A stretch of DNA of 38,134 nt from an uncultured Erysipelotrichaceae bacterium. GTDB taxonomy: Bacteria > Bacillota_I > Bacilli_A > RF39 > UBA660. The translations under genes and the position numbers were made by a program. Below the pieces are notes generated by a model, which had not been told where the DNA came from, ran no database searches, and saw only the letters and a list, made by a program, of their open reading frames with translations. The stretch is from assembly GCA_902789225.1 (NCBI GenBank), contig CADANC010000010.1, positions 1 through 38,134 of the forward strand. Direction: 5' to 3'. The stretch's first letter is position 1. Each line of letters opens with the position of its first letter. This document shows, piece by piece, positions 18,001-26,405 of the stretch.

Positions 18001-18120
18001 TATCATTTGCCAAGAAATAGAATAAATAGAGCTATATATTATCTCGCAAAAGATCCTACATTATTTAAAGATAAACTTAATAAATGGTTAAAGGAAAAGA
18101 AAAATTCATTAAAGTCTTAA
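15076..18120 (+). CDS. GT2 glycosyltransferase fused to a HAD-like domain and a COG5610-type C-terminal region
   Basis: The 1,014-residue protein begins with a GT2 domain (about 1-230: VSIIVPCYGTEEFIEQCIQSLFNQ, FIDSDDYVDMD). Residues about 343-560 are HAD-like: FDLFDTLVTRP (nucleophile Asp348), LTSDIYL and HIGDNYISD (Asp522, Asp527). Residues about 600-1014 carry FMARDGYIPYKASEIL and IYVSRKALMPL, as in the COG5610 group of HAD proteins attached to capsule glycosyltransferases. Position +2 after Asp348 is Phe instead of the usual acid/base Asp, so ordinary phosphatase chemistry is doubtful. AGGAGG lies before the ATG and the gene follows the previous stop by one base. It probably adds a sugar or sugar-phosphate unit in the exported glycan. 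It ends the cassette. Confidence 0.85.
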   Translation: MKKVSIIVPCYGTEEFIEQCIQSLFNQSYKNIEIVAVNDCSPGNMSELLHKLAEKDSRLKIVENEKNKGLFHTRIVGSKFATGDYISFIDSDDYVDMDYCRLLVNKAEKDKCDVVLGNYVRKNEEGEYIAGLSFNTNDEIYDGKEFYDMYFDQTGRKIRNHMLCSKLISSSVWKSVLKVASTLKERVVMTEDVAFSTIALFYAKKVGYCDNAIYYYINNDAQSTSVKNISIEKVNKNIKDILTVFDFIKNFLISQNIYTKYKEKLELWRGFYLSMHINVYKRLKKKNKNIQKLDFDYEKDEGVQNFFKIKETDKSWDNYHGLITKFDPGFLKIKEKIMDERIKVVSFDLFDTLVTRPFMTPSDMFLLLNQTFIKEFKPIEAVDFSRIRKNCERDLRDINYKKGIQEVTLDEIYDLIAKKYNLDNKKLKKIKDLEEKMELHFCRKRNSGYELYTLARDLNKKVILTSDIYLSLDLIKKILTKNGYEFDKIYLSSELKKTKASGTMFEYVIDQEKTKDILHIGDNYISDYQKPMEYDISSAQLFKAIDVFMGYTPKDVRNCGMLYKKFVAFNYDHIPYEENYGVRCSLALIANQYFDNPFRSFNEYSDFNGDPYFIGHYALGMQTIALCNWLLTDATENKIDSISFMARDGYIPYKASEILKNAIEKYNNIELNYIYVSRKALMPLLLKDKCGISMIETYLNYDMLTPRDVIKQLESVMNFDSKIEKTISKEFDLDKVFESERDFNNKLSIIYDNCFSEEKYNYYYGLCKKYFEDNFCGNAATFDIGYSGKPEAIISSIIEKPITTYFIHTNSSIAFNNIRNCSSRLKTFYDYKPTLTGTTRELFISSTNSTCIGYRYKNNKIEPIFSKSEKYNYFNIDMIHKIQQGALDFVTEFCDYFSEYFDQIDMNKYYMSIPLEYYYHYVQMEDRLPTKNLLFEDNVNHYVEINKFIFNRYEAYTKEYNLGSVPKVYVEDLINYHLPRNRINRAIYYLAKDPTLFKDKLNKWLKEKKNSLKS

Positions 18121-18175
18121 TATAAAGACTAGAAAACAATAGGAAAAGCAATCAAAATAATGATAAAAATCATTT

Positions 18176-18201
18176 AGGATGACGCATGTCATCCTTTTAT
18201 A
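18176..18201 (+). terminator. Rho-independent terminator ending the ABC/glycosyltransferase cassette
   Basis: An 8-bp stem (18176-18183 with 18188-18195), loop GCAT and T-rich tail. The arms and tail are identical to the terminator at 10525-10550; only the loop differs. Confidence 0.88.
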
Positions 18202-18247
18202 TTGCTTCTCATATTTATATTTATTAAATAAAAAAAATAACCAAATA

Positions 18248-18256
18248 TGATATAAT
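18248..18256 (+). promoter_or_regulatory. Extended -10 promoter of the ligase-GT4 gene
   Basis: TGATATAAT gives a TGn extended -10 with a perfect TATAAT (18251-18256); no good -35 is seen. The 15 bases at 18242-18256 recur exactly at 32544-32558 before the adhesin gene. Confidence 0.65.
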
Positions 18257-18276
18257 TAAATAAATGGAGCGTTAGA

Positions 18277-20580
18277 ATGAAAAAGTTTATAGAAAAAAAT
18301 ATAAATATAATAATTTCTTTATTTGTTATTCTAGGTCCTGTTATAGATTTATTGACAGGATTAAGTACTAATAAAACTAATTTAAGTCTATCATTAGGTA
18401 TCATTGTTAGAACTATATTTTTATTATTCATAGTTATAGTTTCTATTTTTATTTTTAAAAAGAAAAAATTAATTATTCCATATTTAATAATTGGATTATA
18501 TTTTGTATTCTTTTTAATAGGAAATATATTATATAAAGATAATGTTTTAATAAATGAGATTCATGGTTTTATAAGAACATTCTATTTTCCAATTCTACTT
18601 ATAACAATGTATTCTATAAATGATAATATAAGAATAAGTAAGATGTTATTATTTACAACTTTATTTATATATTTATTATTAATATTTATTCCTATGATTT
18701 TTGGAATAGGATTTCAAACATATGATATTACAAAAGTTGGGACTCTAGGTTTTTATGCCTCAGCTAATGAAATTAGTGGAATAATTTCTTTATTAACACC
18801 TATTATTTTTATTATCTTTTTTAACACTAAAAAAAATATAGTTAAGTTTATATTCTTTATTTTTTATTTAATTGTTATTTTAATGATTGGAACAAAAACA
18901 TCATTTATTACACTAATTATCACTATTGTTATGAGTTTTATATATTTAGTAATCTATTCAATTAAAAAGAAAACATATAAGAATTTAATGAAGATTTCTT
19001 TAATTACAATAATTGGAATAGTTGTGATTTCTTTAATTATTCCAAAAACTAATTTTTATAAAAATATAGAAATTCATTTAGATTATTTAAAAGTTGATAA
19101 AGTCACTGATATTTTTAAAGATGAAAAATTAATAGATCATTTTATATTTAGTCAAAGATTAACATTTTTAAATGATAAGGCAAATACATATAGTAATGCT
19201 AATAATTATCAAAGATTATTTGGATTAGGTTATACAAAAAATAATAAAACTATGAAATTGATTGAGATGGATTTATATGATGTTTATTATAGTCATGGAA
19301 TTATTGGCTTTATAATTTTTGTCACAATTGTTTTGTATGTATTAATTAATATAATTAGAAAAAGAAATAAAGCAAACTATGAAAGATATATGCTTAGTAT
19401 AAGTGCTTTATTAATAATATTATTATCTTATGTCACAGGACATATAATTACAGCACCTGCAGTAGATATAATAGCTGTAATAATATTATTATCTTTAATG
19501 AGAAGAAATAAAAAAGATCTATTATTTGCAGATAAAGATTTAAGAATAGGTGGAATAGAATCTGCTCAAGTAAATTTAATTAATAGAATTGATTTTAATA
19601 AATACAATGTCACTTTAATTCTAGAAGAAAAAAGTGGAGAACTATTAAATAAGCTAGATTCTAGAACAATAGTAAAAGAATTAAAAGTAAGTAACAATAG
19701 AAATATTATTATAAGAAAGATTACTAATGTACTTAGAAAACTAATCTTTACTATTTTTAATTATAATAATTATGATTTTAGTTGCTGCTATACTACATAT
19801 AGCTACAGTAGTAATAAAATTGCAAAACTTGCTAGTAAAAATAATAGTATTTATGTTCATAGTGATTATAAATATGTTTATCAAGATGAAAAAGATTTTA
19901 GAGAGTTCTTTGATAGTCGTAAGGTGAATGAATATAAAAGCATTATATTTGTTTCTAATGAAGCAAGAAAATCTTTCATAGATATCTATAAAGAATTAAA
20001 AGATAAAACAATCGTGTTTAATAATTTTGTTGATATAGAAAAAATTAAGAAACTAAGTAATGAAAAAATAGATGTTGAAAAGAATAGTGATAGGCCATTA
20101 TTTGTTTTTGTCGGAAGATTGGACGACTCTTCTAAAAAACTAAAAAGAGCAATCAATTTAGTTAAAGATTTAGATATTGAATTATGGATTGTTGGAGATG
20201 GACCTGATAGAAAGATGTATGAAGAATATACAAAAGAATTAAAAGTAAATAAATATGTTAAATTTATAGGTAGAAAAAACAATCCATATCCATATATGTT
20301 ACAAGCTGATTATTTAATAATAACTTCTGATTATGAAGGTTTCCCTGTTATATATCTAGAAGGAATTACTTTAAATAAAAATATAATTACAACAATAAAT
20401 ACTAGTGATGATGAAATAAATATGGAAGATTACGCCTATATTGTTTCAAAAGAGAATATATCTAAAGATACTAAAAAAGTATTAGAAAGAAAAAAAGATA
20501 ATAAAAAAGATATTAATCTAGAAGACATATTTAAAAGAAGAATGAAAAAATTAGAAAAATTATTTGATTCAACTATTTAA
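18277..20580 (+). CDS. O-antigen ligase/Wzy-like membrane protein fused to a GT4 glycosyltransferase
   Basis: The 767-residue protein has two halves. Residues 1 to about 405 are a polytopic ligase/polymerase domain (GPVIDLLTGLS, GFYASANEISGIISLLTPI, MIGTKTSFI, large loop with IHLDYLKVDKV...SQRLTFLN). Residues about 412-767 are a cytosolic GT-B domain of family GT4: LRIGGIESAQVNL near its start, FVGRLDDSSKKL, WIVGDGPDRKMYEEYTKEL, FIGRKNNPYPYMLQADYLIITSDYEGFPVIYLEG with EX7E at Glu687/Glu695. One chain could thus add a sugar inside and ligate or polymerise outside the membrane, an arrangement I do not recognise as standard. The protein at 3895 is a paralogue with a broken GT half. TGGAG precedes the ATG; the gene heads a run with two GT2 genes. 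Confidence 0.87.
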   Translation: MKKFIEKNINIIISLFVILGPVIDLLTGLSTNKTNLSLSLGIIVRTIFLLFIVIVSIFIFKKKKLIIPYLIIGLYFVFFLIGNILYKDNVLINEIHGFIRTFYFPILLITMYSINDNIRISKMLLFTTLFIYLLLIFIPMIFGIGFQTYDITKVGTLGFYASANEISGIISLLTPIIFIIFFNTKKNIVKFIFFIFYLIVILMIGTKTSFITLIITIVMSFIYLVIYSIKKKTYKNLMKISLITIIGIVVISLIIPKTNFYKNIEIHLDYLKVDKVTDIFKDEKLIDHFIFSQRLTFLNDKANTYSNANNYQRLFGLGYTKNNKTMKLIEMDLYDVYYSHGIIGFIIFVTIVLYVLINIIRKRNKANYERYMLSISALLIILLSYVTGHIITAPAVDIIAVIILLSLMRRNKKDLLFADKDLRIGGIESAQVNLINRIDFNKYNVTLILEEKSGELLNKLDSRTIVKELKVSNNRNIIIRKITNVLRKLIFTIFNYNNYDFSCCYTTYSYSSNKIAKLASKNNSIYVHSDYKYVYQDEKDFREFFDSRKVNEYKSIIFVSNEARKSFIDIYKELKDKTIVFNNFVDIEKIKKLSNEKIDVEKNSDRPLFVFVGRLDDSSKKLKRAINLVKDLDIELWIVGDGPDRKMYEEYTKELKVNKYVKFIGRKNNPYPYMLQADYLIITSDYEGFPVIYLEGITLNKNIITTINTSDDEINMEDYAYIVSKENISKDTKKVLERKKDNKKDINLEDIFKRRMKKLEKLFDSTI

Positions 20581-20594
20581 TAAGAGGTGAGAAT

Positions 20595-21512
20595 ATGCCA
20601 AAATTTAGTATAGTTATACCTGTTTATAATGTAGAAAAATATATTAAGAGATGTCTTGATAGTGTATTTAATCAAACTTATAAAGATTTTGAAGTCATAG
20701 TAGTAAATGATGGAACAAAAGATAATAGTATGGAAATTGTTAAAGACTATGATGTAAAAATAATAACTCAAAAAAATCAAGGATTAAGTGTTGCTAGAAA
20801 TACAGGTGTTAAAAAAGCTAAGGGAGAATATATTATATTCTTAGATAGTGATGACTACATAGAAAAAGATCTATTAAAGAATATTAATAAATCTTTAGAT
20901 AATAATCCTGACCTTGTAAGATTTCAAATTCAAGAGGTATTTGAAGACTCAGACAATGTTAATATCTATAATGAAGAAGAATTCACTGGATATAATGGAG
21001 TAGAAGCATTTGAAAAAATATGCAGTTATCATTATGTTGAAAATGCATGGGCATATGCTATAAGAAGAGATTATTATAACCATAATAAATTTCAATTTGC
21101 TCCAGGAACTATCCATGAAGATTTTGGTTTAATTCCATTAATTATTATAAAAGCAGATATAGTTAATTCAATATCATATGTTGGCTATAATTATGTTCAA
21201 CGTTCAGGAAGTATTATGAGCCAAAAAGATTATGAAAAGACTAAGAAAAAAGTAAATGATTTCTATAATCATTACTTATATTTAACTAAAGAGATAGATA
21301 AAACAAATCTAGATTCTAAAATGTTTAAAAGTTTCATATCAAATAGTTTAATCTTAAAGATATGTGAACTAAAAGGAAAAGACTATAAGAATTTCAAAAA
21401 TAGATTAAAAGAAGATAAAGTATTTGATAATTTACTAACTAATACGATAACTAGAAAAATAAAAAGTATTCTTTTTAAGATTAGTCCTAAACTAGTAGAA
21501 AAAATAAAATAA
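20595..21512 (+). CDS. GT2 family glycosyltransferase
   Basis: The 305-residue protein is a GT-A fold family 2 enzyme: FSIVIPVYNVEKYIKRCLDSVFNQTY at the start, VVNDGTKDNS, GLSVARNTGVKKAKGEYI and the metal/nucleotide-binding FLDSDDY (Asp84-Asp87). HEDFGL near the middle is the usual catalytic-side ED motif. No membrane segments are seen, so it acts in the cytosol on a lipid-linked acceptor. AGAGGTGAG precedes the ATG and the gene follows the ligase-GT4 fusion by 14 bases, indicating one operon. The donor sugar and linkage cannot be told from sequence. Confidence 0.9.
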   Translation: MPKFSIVIPVYNVEKYIKRCLDSVFNQTYKDFEVIVVNDGTKDNSMEIVKDYDVKIITQKNQGLSVARNTGVKKAKGEYIIFLDSDDYIEKDLLKNINKSLDNNPDLVRFQIQEVFEDSDNVNIYNEEEFTGYNGVEAFEKICSYHYVENAWAYAIRRDYYNHNKFQFAPGTIHEDFGLIPLIIIKADIVNSISYVGYNYVQRSGSIMSQKDYEKTKKKVNDFYNHYLYLTKEIDKTNLDSKMFKSFISNSLILKICELKGKDYKNFKNRLKEDKVFDNLLTNTITRKIKSILFKISPKLVEKIK

Positions 21513-21543
21513 AAAAAATATTATGGAATAGAGGTTATTTAAA

Positions 21544-22494
21544 ATGAAAAATGATGTTAGTATAATTGTCCCAATCTATAATGCTGAAAAGTATTTAAAA
21601 AAATGTGTTGATTCTTTATTAAATCAAACAAAAAAAGAACTTGAAATCATTTTAATAAATGATGGGTCAACAGATAATACATTAAAAATATTAAAAGAAT
21701 ACAAAGATAAAAGAATTAAGTTTTTTTCAAATAAAAATCAAGGAATTGGAAAAACAAGAAATTTTGGTATATCTAAAGCTACATCAAAATACATAATGTT
21801 TTGTGATAGTGATGATTATTATGAACCAAATATGTGTGAATTAATGTTTAATGAAGCAGAAAAAAAAGACTTAGATATTGTTATTTGCGATTTTTATAAA
21901 GAATATGATAGTGGAGAAGTTGAACCTTTTAAAGTAGCAAGCTTTGATACTACAACTTTAAAAGAAACACCATCTTTAATTAGAACTATTAATTTAGCAC
22001 CATGGAATAAAATATATAAAAGTGAATTAATAAAAGAGAATAATATTATGTTTGAAGAAAAACTTAAATATGAAGATACGCCATTTGTTGCAAAAGCATT
22101 GGACTATGCAAAGAAAATTGGTAAAATAGATAAATGTCTTAATCATTATATTATACATGAACAAAGCGAAACCACTATTAGAGATAGACGATGCTTTGAT
22201 ATTATTAAAATAGTTGATATATTAAGAAACTATTTTAAAGATAAAGATTATATTAAAGAAGACTTAGATAAATGGACAGTAAGAACAATTACTAATTATA
22301 CTATTCAACAAAGAGATCAAATAGATAAAAAAGTTGGAGAAGAGTTTATAGAAGAAGCTTTCTCTTATTTAAAAAGAGAAGTACCAGACTACAAAAGTGG
22401 TAAGTATTATAAGGACAGAAGCTTAATAAAAAAAGTAATTGAAAGAAGTGAATTATTAACAAAAATATATGTTTTTTTATCTAATAGAACATAG
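21544..22494 (+). CDS. GT2 family glycosyltransferase
   Basis: The 316-residue family 2 enzyme has VSIIVPIYNAEKYLKKCVDSLLNQT, LINDGSTDNTL, GIGKTRNFGISKA and FCDSDDYY (Asp88-Asp91); KYEDTPF supplies the ED motif. It resembles the previous gene but is not a recent duplicate. TAGAGG lies 9 bases before the ATG and it follows the previous gene by 31 bases, so co-transcription is likely. It is the last gene of the 18277-22494 run. The sugar is unknown. Confidence 0.9.
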   Translation: MKNDVSIIVPIYNAEKYLKKCVDSLLNQTKKELEIILINDGSTDNTLKILKEYKDKRIKFFSNKNQGIGKTRNFGISKATSKYIMFCDSDDYYEPNMCELMFNEAEKKDLDIVICDFYKEYDSGEVEPFKVASFDTTTLKETPSLIRTINLAPWNKIYKSELIKENNIMFEEKLKYEDTPFVAKALDYAKKIGKIDKCLNHYIIHEQSETTIRDRRCFDIIKIVDILRNYFKDKDYIKEDLDKWTVRTITNYTIQQRDQIDKKVGEEFIEEAFSYLKREVPDYKSGKYYKDRSLIKKVIERSELLTKIYVFLSNRT

Positions 22495-22554
22495 TTTTAT
22501 AAAATAATTTTATTCATATATAATAGATCCATATTTTGAATTAAGTATAAAAAT

Positions 22555-22581
22555 TTGTGTCAATAAATAAAAATATATAAT
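22555..22581 (+). promoter_or_regulatory. Possible promoter of the GT-C-like gene
   Basis: TTGTGT (22555-22560) and a perfect TATAAT (22576-22581) have a short 15-base spacer, 40 bases before the start at 22621. The gap from 22495 holds no gene. Confidence 0.35.
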
Positions 22582-22620
22582 ATAAAATCATAAAAATAAG
22601 AGAAAGGAATATAAAAGATT

Positions 22621-24402
22621 ATGAATAGAGAAACTAATAATAATATTAAGTATAGTAAAAGTGAGAAAAAAAATCTAACAAATGAAAAAACAAATATGAG
22701 AAAGTTAGTATTTTCTATATTTATAAGTTGCCTTGTTTACATTTGCATAGCACAAGAAGGATATATTAATAAGTATAATATTGTCTTATTGCCATTAATA
22801 TTTTTCTTTTCTTATTTCGTATATCATTGTAAATTTGAAAAAAAATATACTAAGATTTGTTTGTTTTTTTCTATCATTTATTCCATTTTATTTTTGTTTG
22901 GAAGTTTAACTTTTGAAATATTGTATAGTAAAACTGAATCAATAATAAACATACTTATCAGTATGCATAGTGTAGCAATCTTATTAGGAACATTTCCTGT
23001 TTTTTATATAGTTTTGATGAAATTACTATCACTTATAGATAATATAGTTATTGAGAAAAAAGAAAAAAGAATTAATAAACTTTTCATAAAAACTATGATT
23101 TGTATGTTATTATTATGGTTACCATATTTTATCTTTTATATACCAGGATTTTTAACAAGTGATTCAATTTCACAAATTGGACAAATAATTTCTGGTAATT
23201 ATAATAATCATCATCCAATCGCACATACCTTGGTCGAATTTGTTCCTTTTAAATTAGGAATGCTAATATTTAATAATGCTACAATTGCTACAAGTATGAT
23301 TACAATAACACAAATGATTATAATGTCAGCAATATTTAGTTACTTGATCAAATTTTTATATGAAAGAAATATTAACAAAAAAATATTGATGATTATTTTT
23401 TGCTATTATGCAATATTACCGATGAATGTATTATATAGTCTAGTACTTTGGAAAGATGTTATTTTTGCAGGAATAATATTATTGTTAACAATTGAATTAG
23501 TTAAAATGTTAGAATACAAGAAAATAACTATAGAAAAAATGGTTCGTTTAGGAACAATATGTTTGTTATCAATGCTCTTTAGACATAACGCCTTTTATAT
23601 GATGATTTTATTAGCTTTTATATTAATTATTGCGTTTAGAAAACAATTAAAATATATATTACCAACTTTTATCATCGTATTTTCAATATATTATCTTATT
23701 AATATTCCATTATTTAATGCATTAAATATAAATAGAAGTGAATCTATAGAATATATAGCAATTCCATTACAACAACTTGGTAGAATTTCATATAAAGATG
23801 GAAGTATAAGTGATGAAGAAAAAAAAGAATTGGCAAAAGTAATATCTGTAGAAAATATGAAAAAATTATATGATCCAAAATTTACTGATTGTATTAAATT
23901 TGATGAATCTTTTAAAGCAGACTACTTAAATAAGCATAAATTAGAATTTTTGAAAATTTATATTAATATTATCTCAAAAAACAAAATAATTGCATTTGAA
24001 TCATATTTAACATCTACGTTAGGTTATTGGTATCCAAACATAGATCATTGGACTATTATGAATGATTTTGAATATAATACTTACGGAATAAAAAGAATTG
24101 ATATTTTATCAAAGGATAAAAAGGATTATATAACAAAACTGTTAGTAACTAAAAGCGTTCCTTTGTATAATTTTATTTGGAGCATAGGATTATATGTTTG
24201 GTTAGTGATATTTTCTATTGGTTACTGCGTATATAAAAAAGAAAATAAGAAATTAATTGTTTATGTTCCTGTATTTGGTATATGGCTATCTTTATTAGTT
24301 GCAGCACCAACATTTGCAGAATTTAGATATATGTATTCTTTTGTCACAACACTTCCGATATTGATCCTGCTACCAAAAATGAAAATAAAAAAGAGGAATT
24401 AA
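22621..24402 (+). CDS. Polytopic membrane protein, GT-C-like (DUF6020-type)
   Basis: The 593-residue protein has a hydrophilic N-terminus (1-25) and about twelve hydrophobic segments. YIPGFLTSDSISQIGQI after the fourth or fifth segment puts an Asp in the first large outer loop, as in GT-C glycosyltransferases that use polyprenyl-phosphate sugars. HHPIAHTLVEF and YSLVLWKDVIFA follow, features I associate with DUF6020 proteins. It likely transfers a sugar outside the membrane from a donor made by the membrane-anchored GT2 enzymes at 24470 or 25442; that link is inference. GAAAGGA is about 12 bases before the ATG, a slightly long spacing. The name DUF6020 is from memory and should be checked. 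Confidence 0.7.
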   Translation: MNRETNNNIKYSKSEKKNLTNEKTNMRKLVFSIFISCLVYICIAQEGYINKYNIVLLPLIFFFSYFVYHCKFEKKYTKICLFFSIIYSILFLFGSLTFEILYSKTESIINILISMHSVAILLGTFPVFYIVLMKLLSLIDNIVIEKKEKRINKLFIKTMICMLLLWLPYFIFYIPGFLTSDSISQIGQIISGNYNNHHPIAHTLVEFVPFKLGMLIFNNATIATSMITITQMIIMSAIFSYLIKFLYERNINKKILMIIFCYYAILPMNVLYSLVLWKDVIFAGIILLLTIELVKMLEYKKITIEKMVRLGTICLLSMLFRHNAFYMMILLAFILIIAFRKQLKYILPTFIIVFSIYYLINIPLFNALNINRSESIEYIAIPLQQLGRISYKDGSISDEEKKELAKVISVENMKKLYDPKFTDCIKFDESFKADYLNKHKLEFLKIYINIISKNKIIAFESYLTSTLGYWYPNIDHWTIMNDFEYNTYGIKRIDILSKDKKDYITKLLVTKSVPLYNFIWSIGLYVWLVIFSIGYCVYKKENKKLIVYVPVFGIWLSLLVAAPTFAEFRYMYSFVTTLPILILLPKMKIKKRN

Positions 24403-24415
24403 ATCGATATATTAA

Positions 24416-24444
24416 TTGGTAAAAATAATAAAGTAATGTATAAT
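24416..24444 (+). promoter_or_regulatory. Promoter of the GT2-GT2-GtrA operon
   Basis: TTGGTA (24416-24421), a 17-base spacer and a perfect TATAAT (24439-24444) stand 25 bases before the ATG at 24470. Confidence 0.6.
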
Positions 24445-24469
24445 AATTTATAAGGAATGGGTGAGTAGA

Positions 24470-25420
24470 ATGAAAAAATATAATAAAAATGATACATTTA
24501 ATGATAAAAAAATAGCTGTATTAATACCATGCTATAACGAATCAAAAACTATAGAGAAAGTAATTAATGACTACAAAGAAGCATTACCTGAAGCAGATAT
24601 CTATGTTTATGATAATAATAGTAGTGATGGTACTGATAAAATAGCTAAAAAGGCTGGTGCTATTGTTAAATATGAACATAGACAAGGAAAAGGAAATGTT
24701 ATTAGAACTATGTTTAAAGAAATTGATGCTGATTGTTATCTAATGATAGATGGAGATGATACATATCCAGCAGAAAATGCAAGAGAAATGTGTGATTATG
24801 TTTTAGAAGATAATGTAGATATGGTTATTGGAGATAGATTATCTTCAACATATTTTGAAGAAAATAAAAGACCATTTCATAACACAGGTAATAAACTAGT
24901 AAGAGGATTAATCAATTCATTATTTAAAAGTAACATAAGAGACATAATGACTGGATATCGTGCATTTAGTTATGATTTTGTTAAAACATTTCCAGTTTTA
25001 TCAAAAGGATTTGAAATAGAAACAGAAATGACTATTCACGCATTAGATAAAAATATGCAACTAAAAGAAATACCAATTGAATATAGAGATAGACCTGAAG
25101 GATCAGTATCAAAACTAAATACATTCTCAGATGGTTTTAAAGTATTAAAAACAATTGGAAGATTATTTAAAGAGTATAAACCAACAATATTTTTTGGATT
25201 AATAGGATTATTATTCTTATTAATTTCACTAGGGTTTGGTATACCAGTATTTGTTGATTACTTTAAGACTGGATTAGTTGAAAGATTCCCAACACTAATC
25301 TTTTCAGGATTTATGTTAATGATTTCAATATTAAGTTTTGTATGTGGAATAATTCTAGAAGTTGTTGTTAAAAAACACAGACAATTATTTGAACTAATCT
25401 TAATAAACACAAAAAGATAA
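24470..25420 (+). CDS. Membrane-anchored GT2 glycosyltransferase (polyprenyl-phosphate type)
   Basis: Starting at the ATG at 24470 (316 residues; GTG at 24461 is the alternative) it has a DPM1-like GT2 domain: IAVLIPCYNESKTIEKVI, YDNNSSDGTDKIA, HRQGKGNVIRTMF, LMIDGDDTYP (Asp94-Asp97), DIMTGYRAFS and GFEIETEMTIHAL. Two hydrophobic segments follow (about 235-257 and 275-300). Enzymes of this type load a sugar from a nucleotide donor onto undecaprenyl phosphate at the inner face. GGGTGAG precedes the ATG. It leads a three-gene run with another GT2 and a GtrA protein, the usual set for making and flipping a lipid-phosphate sugar. The sugar is unknown. Confidence 0.85.
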   Translation: MKKYNKNDTFNDKKIAVLIPCYNESKTIEKVINDYKEALPEADIYVYDNNSSDGTDKIAKKAGAIVKYEHRQGKGNVIRTMFKEIDADCYLMIDGDDTYPAENAREMCDYVLEDNVDMVIGDRLSSTYFEENKRPFHNTGNKLVRGLINSLFKSNIRDIMTGYRAFSYDFVKTFPVLSKGFEIETEMTIHALDKNMQLKEIPIEYRDRPEGSVSKLNTFSDGFKVLKTIGRLFKEYKPTIFFGLIGLLFLLISLGFGIPVFVDYFKTGLVERFPTLIFSGFMLMISILSFVCGIILEVVVKKHRQLFELILINTKR

Positions 25421-25441
25421 TAAAAGAAGGAGGATACCTAC

Positions 25442-26404
25442 ATGGCAAAAAAAGAATTAATTACATGTATAGTTCCTTGTTTTAATGAAGAAGAAGTAAT
25501 ACCTATCTTCTATAAAGAAATAACAAAAGTCTCTTCAAAAATGAAAATGGTAGACTTTGAATACTTATTTATAGATGATGGTTCTAGTGATAAAACACTA
25601 AAAATATTAAGAGATTATGCACAAAAAGATAAAAGAGTAAGATATATATCTTTTTCCAAGAATTATGGAAAAGAAGCAGGCATGTATGCAGGACTTAATA
25701 ATGCCAAAGGTGATTATGTCGCTATAATGGATGTTGACTTACAAGATCCTCCTTCATTATTAAAAGATATGTATAAGTATATTGTAGAAGATGGTTATGA
25801 TGTTGCTGCTATATATTCTTCATCTCATGAAGATTATCCAATCATTAGAAAAGGATTAACAAAACTTTGGTATAAAATAAATTATAAATTATCAGGTAAT
25901 CAAGAAAAACCTGGTACAAGAGATTATAGATTGATGAAGAGAAAAGTAGTAGAATCTATCATATCAATGAGAGAATTTAATAGATATACTAGAGGTTTAT
26001 ATTCTTATGTTGGATATAATGTTAAATGGATTTCTATACCGACACCAGATAGAGTTTGTGGAACTACTAAATATCCAATTAAAGTATTAGTAAAATACTC
26101 ATTAGAAGCTATTACTTCAACATCATCAAAACCATTAACAATATCAGCTCACATTGGATTACTATTTTGCTTAATTTCATTTATATTTATGATAGCTATT
26201 ATTATTAAAACATTAATATTTGGTGACCCTGTATCAGGATGGCCAAGTCTTGCTTGCATAATTACATTTTTAAGTGGACTACAATTATTCTTCTTTGGTA
26301 TTTTAGGATTATATATTTCAAAAATATATACAGAAGTTAAAAGTAGACCATTATATTTTATAAATGAAACTGAAAAAGACATAATAAATAAAGAAGAGGA
26401 TTAA
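25442..26404 (+). CDS. GtrB-like bactoprenol-phosphate glycosyltransferase
   Basis: The 320-residue GT2 enzyme has ITCIVPCFNEEEVIPIFYKEI, LFIDDGSSDKTL, ISFSKNYGKEAGMYAGLNNAKGDYV and MDVDLQDPP (Asp97-Pro104), the hallmark of the GtrB/Csb group. RDYRLMKRKVVESI and YTRGLYSYVGY follow, then two C-terminal membrane segments (about 235-260, 270-300). GtrB proteins make undecaprenyl-phosphate-glucose or related lipids. AAGGAGG is at good spacing before the ATG. The GtrA-type membrane protein starts two bases after its stop, matching the gtrA/gtrB pairing of O-antigen and teichoic acid modification systems. The acceptor-side enzyme could be the GT-C-like protein upstream. Confidence 0.9.
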   Translation: MAKKELITCIVPCFNEEEVIPIFYKEITKVSSKMKMVDFEYLFIDDGSSDKTLKILRDYAQKDKRVRYISFSKNYGKEAGMYAGLNNAKGDYVAIMDVDLQDPPSLLKDMYKYIVEDGYDVAAIYSSSHEDYPIIRKGLTKLWYKINYKLSGNQEKPGTRDYRLMKRKVVESIISMREFNRYTRGLYSYVGYNVKWISIPTPDRVCGTTKYPIKVLVKYSLEAITSTSSKPLTISAHIGLLFCLISFIFMIAIIIKTLIFGDPVSGWPSLACIITFLSGLQLFFFGILGLYISKIYTEVKSRPLYFINETEKDIINKEED

Positions 26405-26405
26405 T

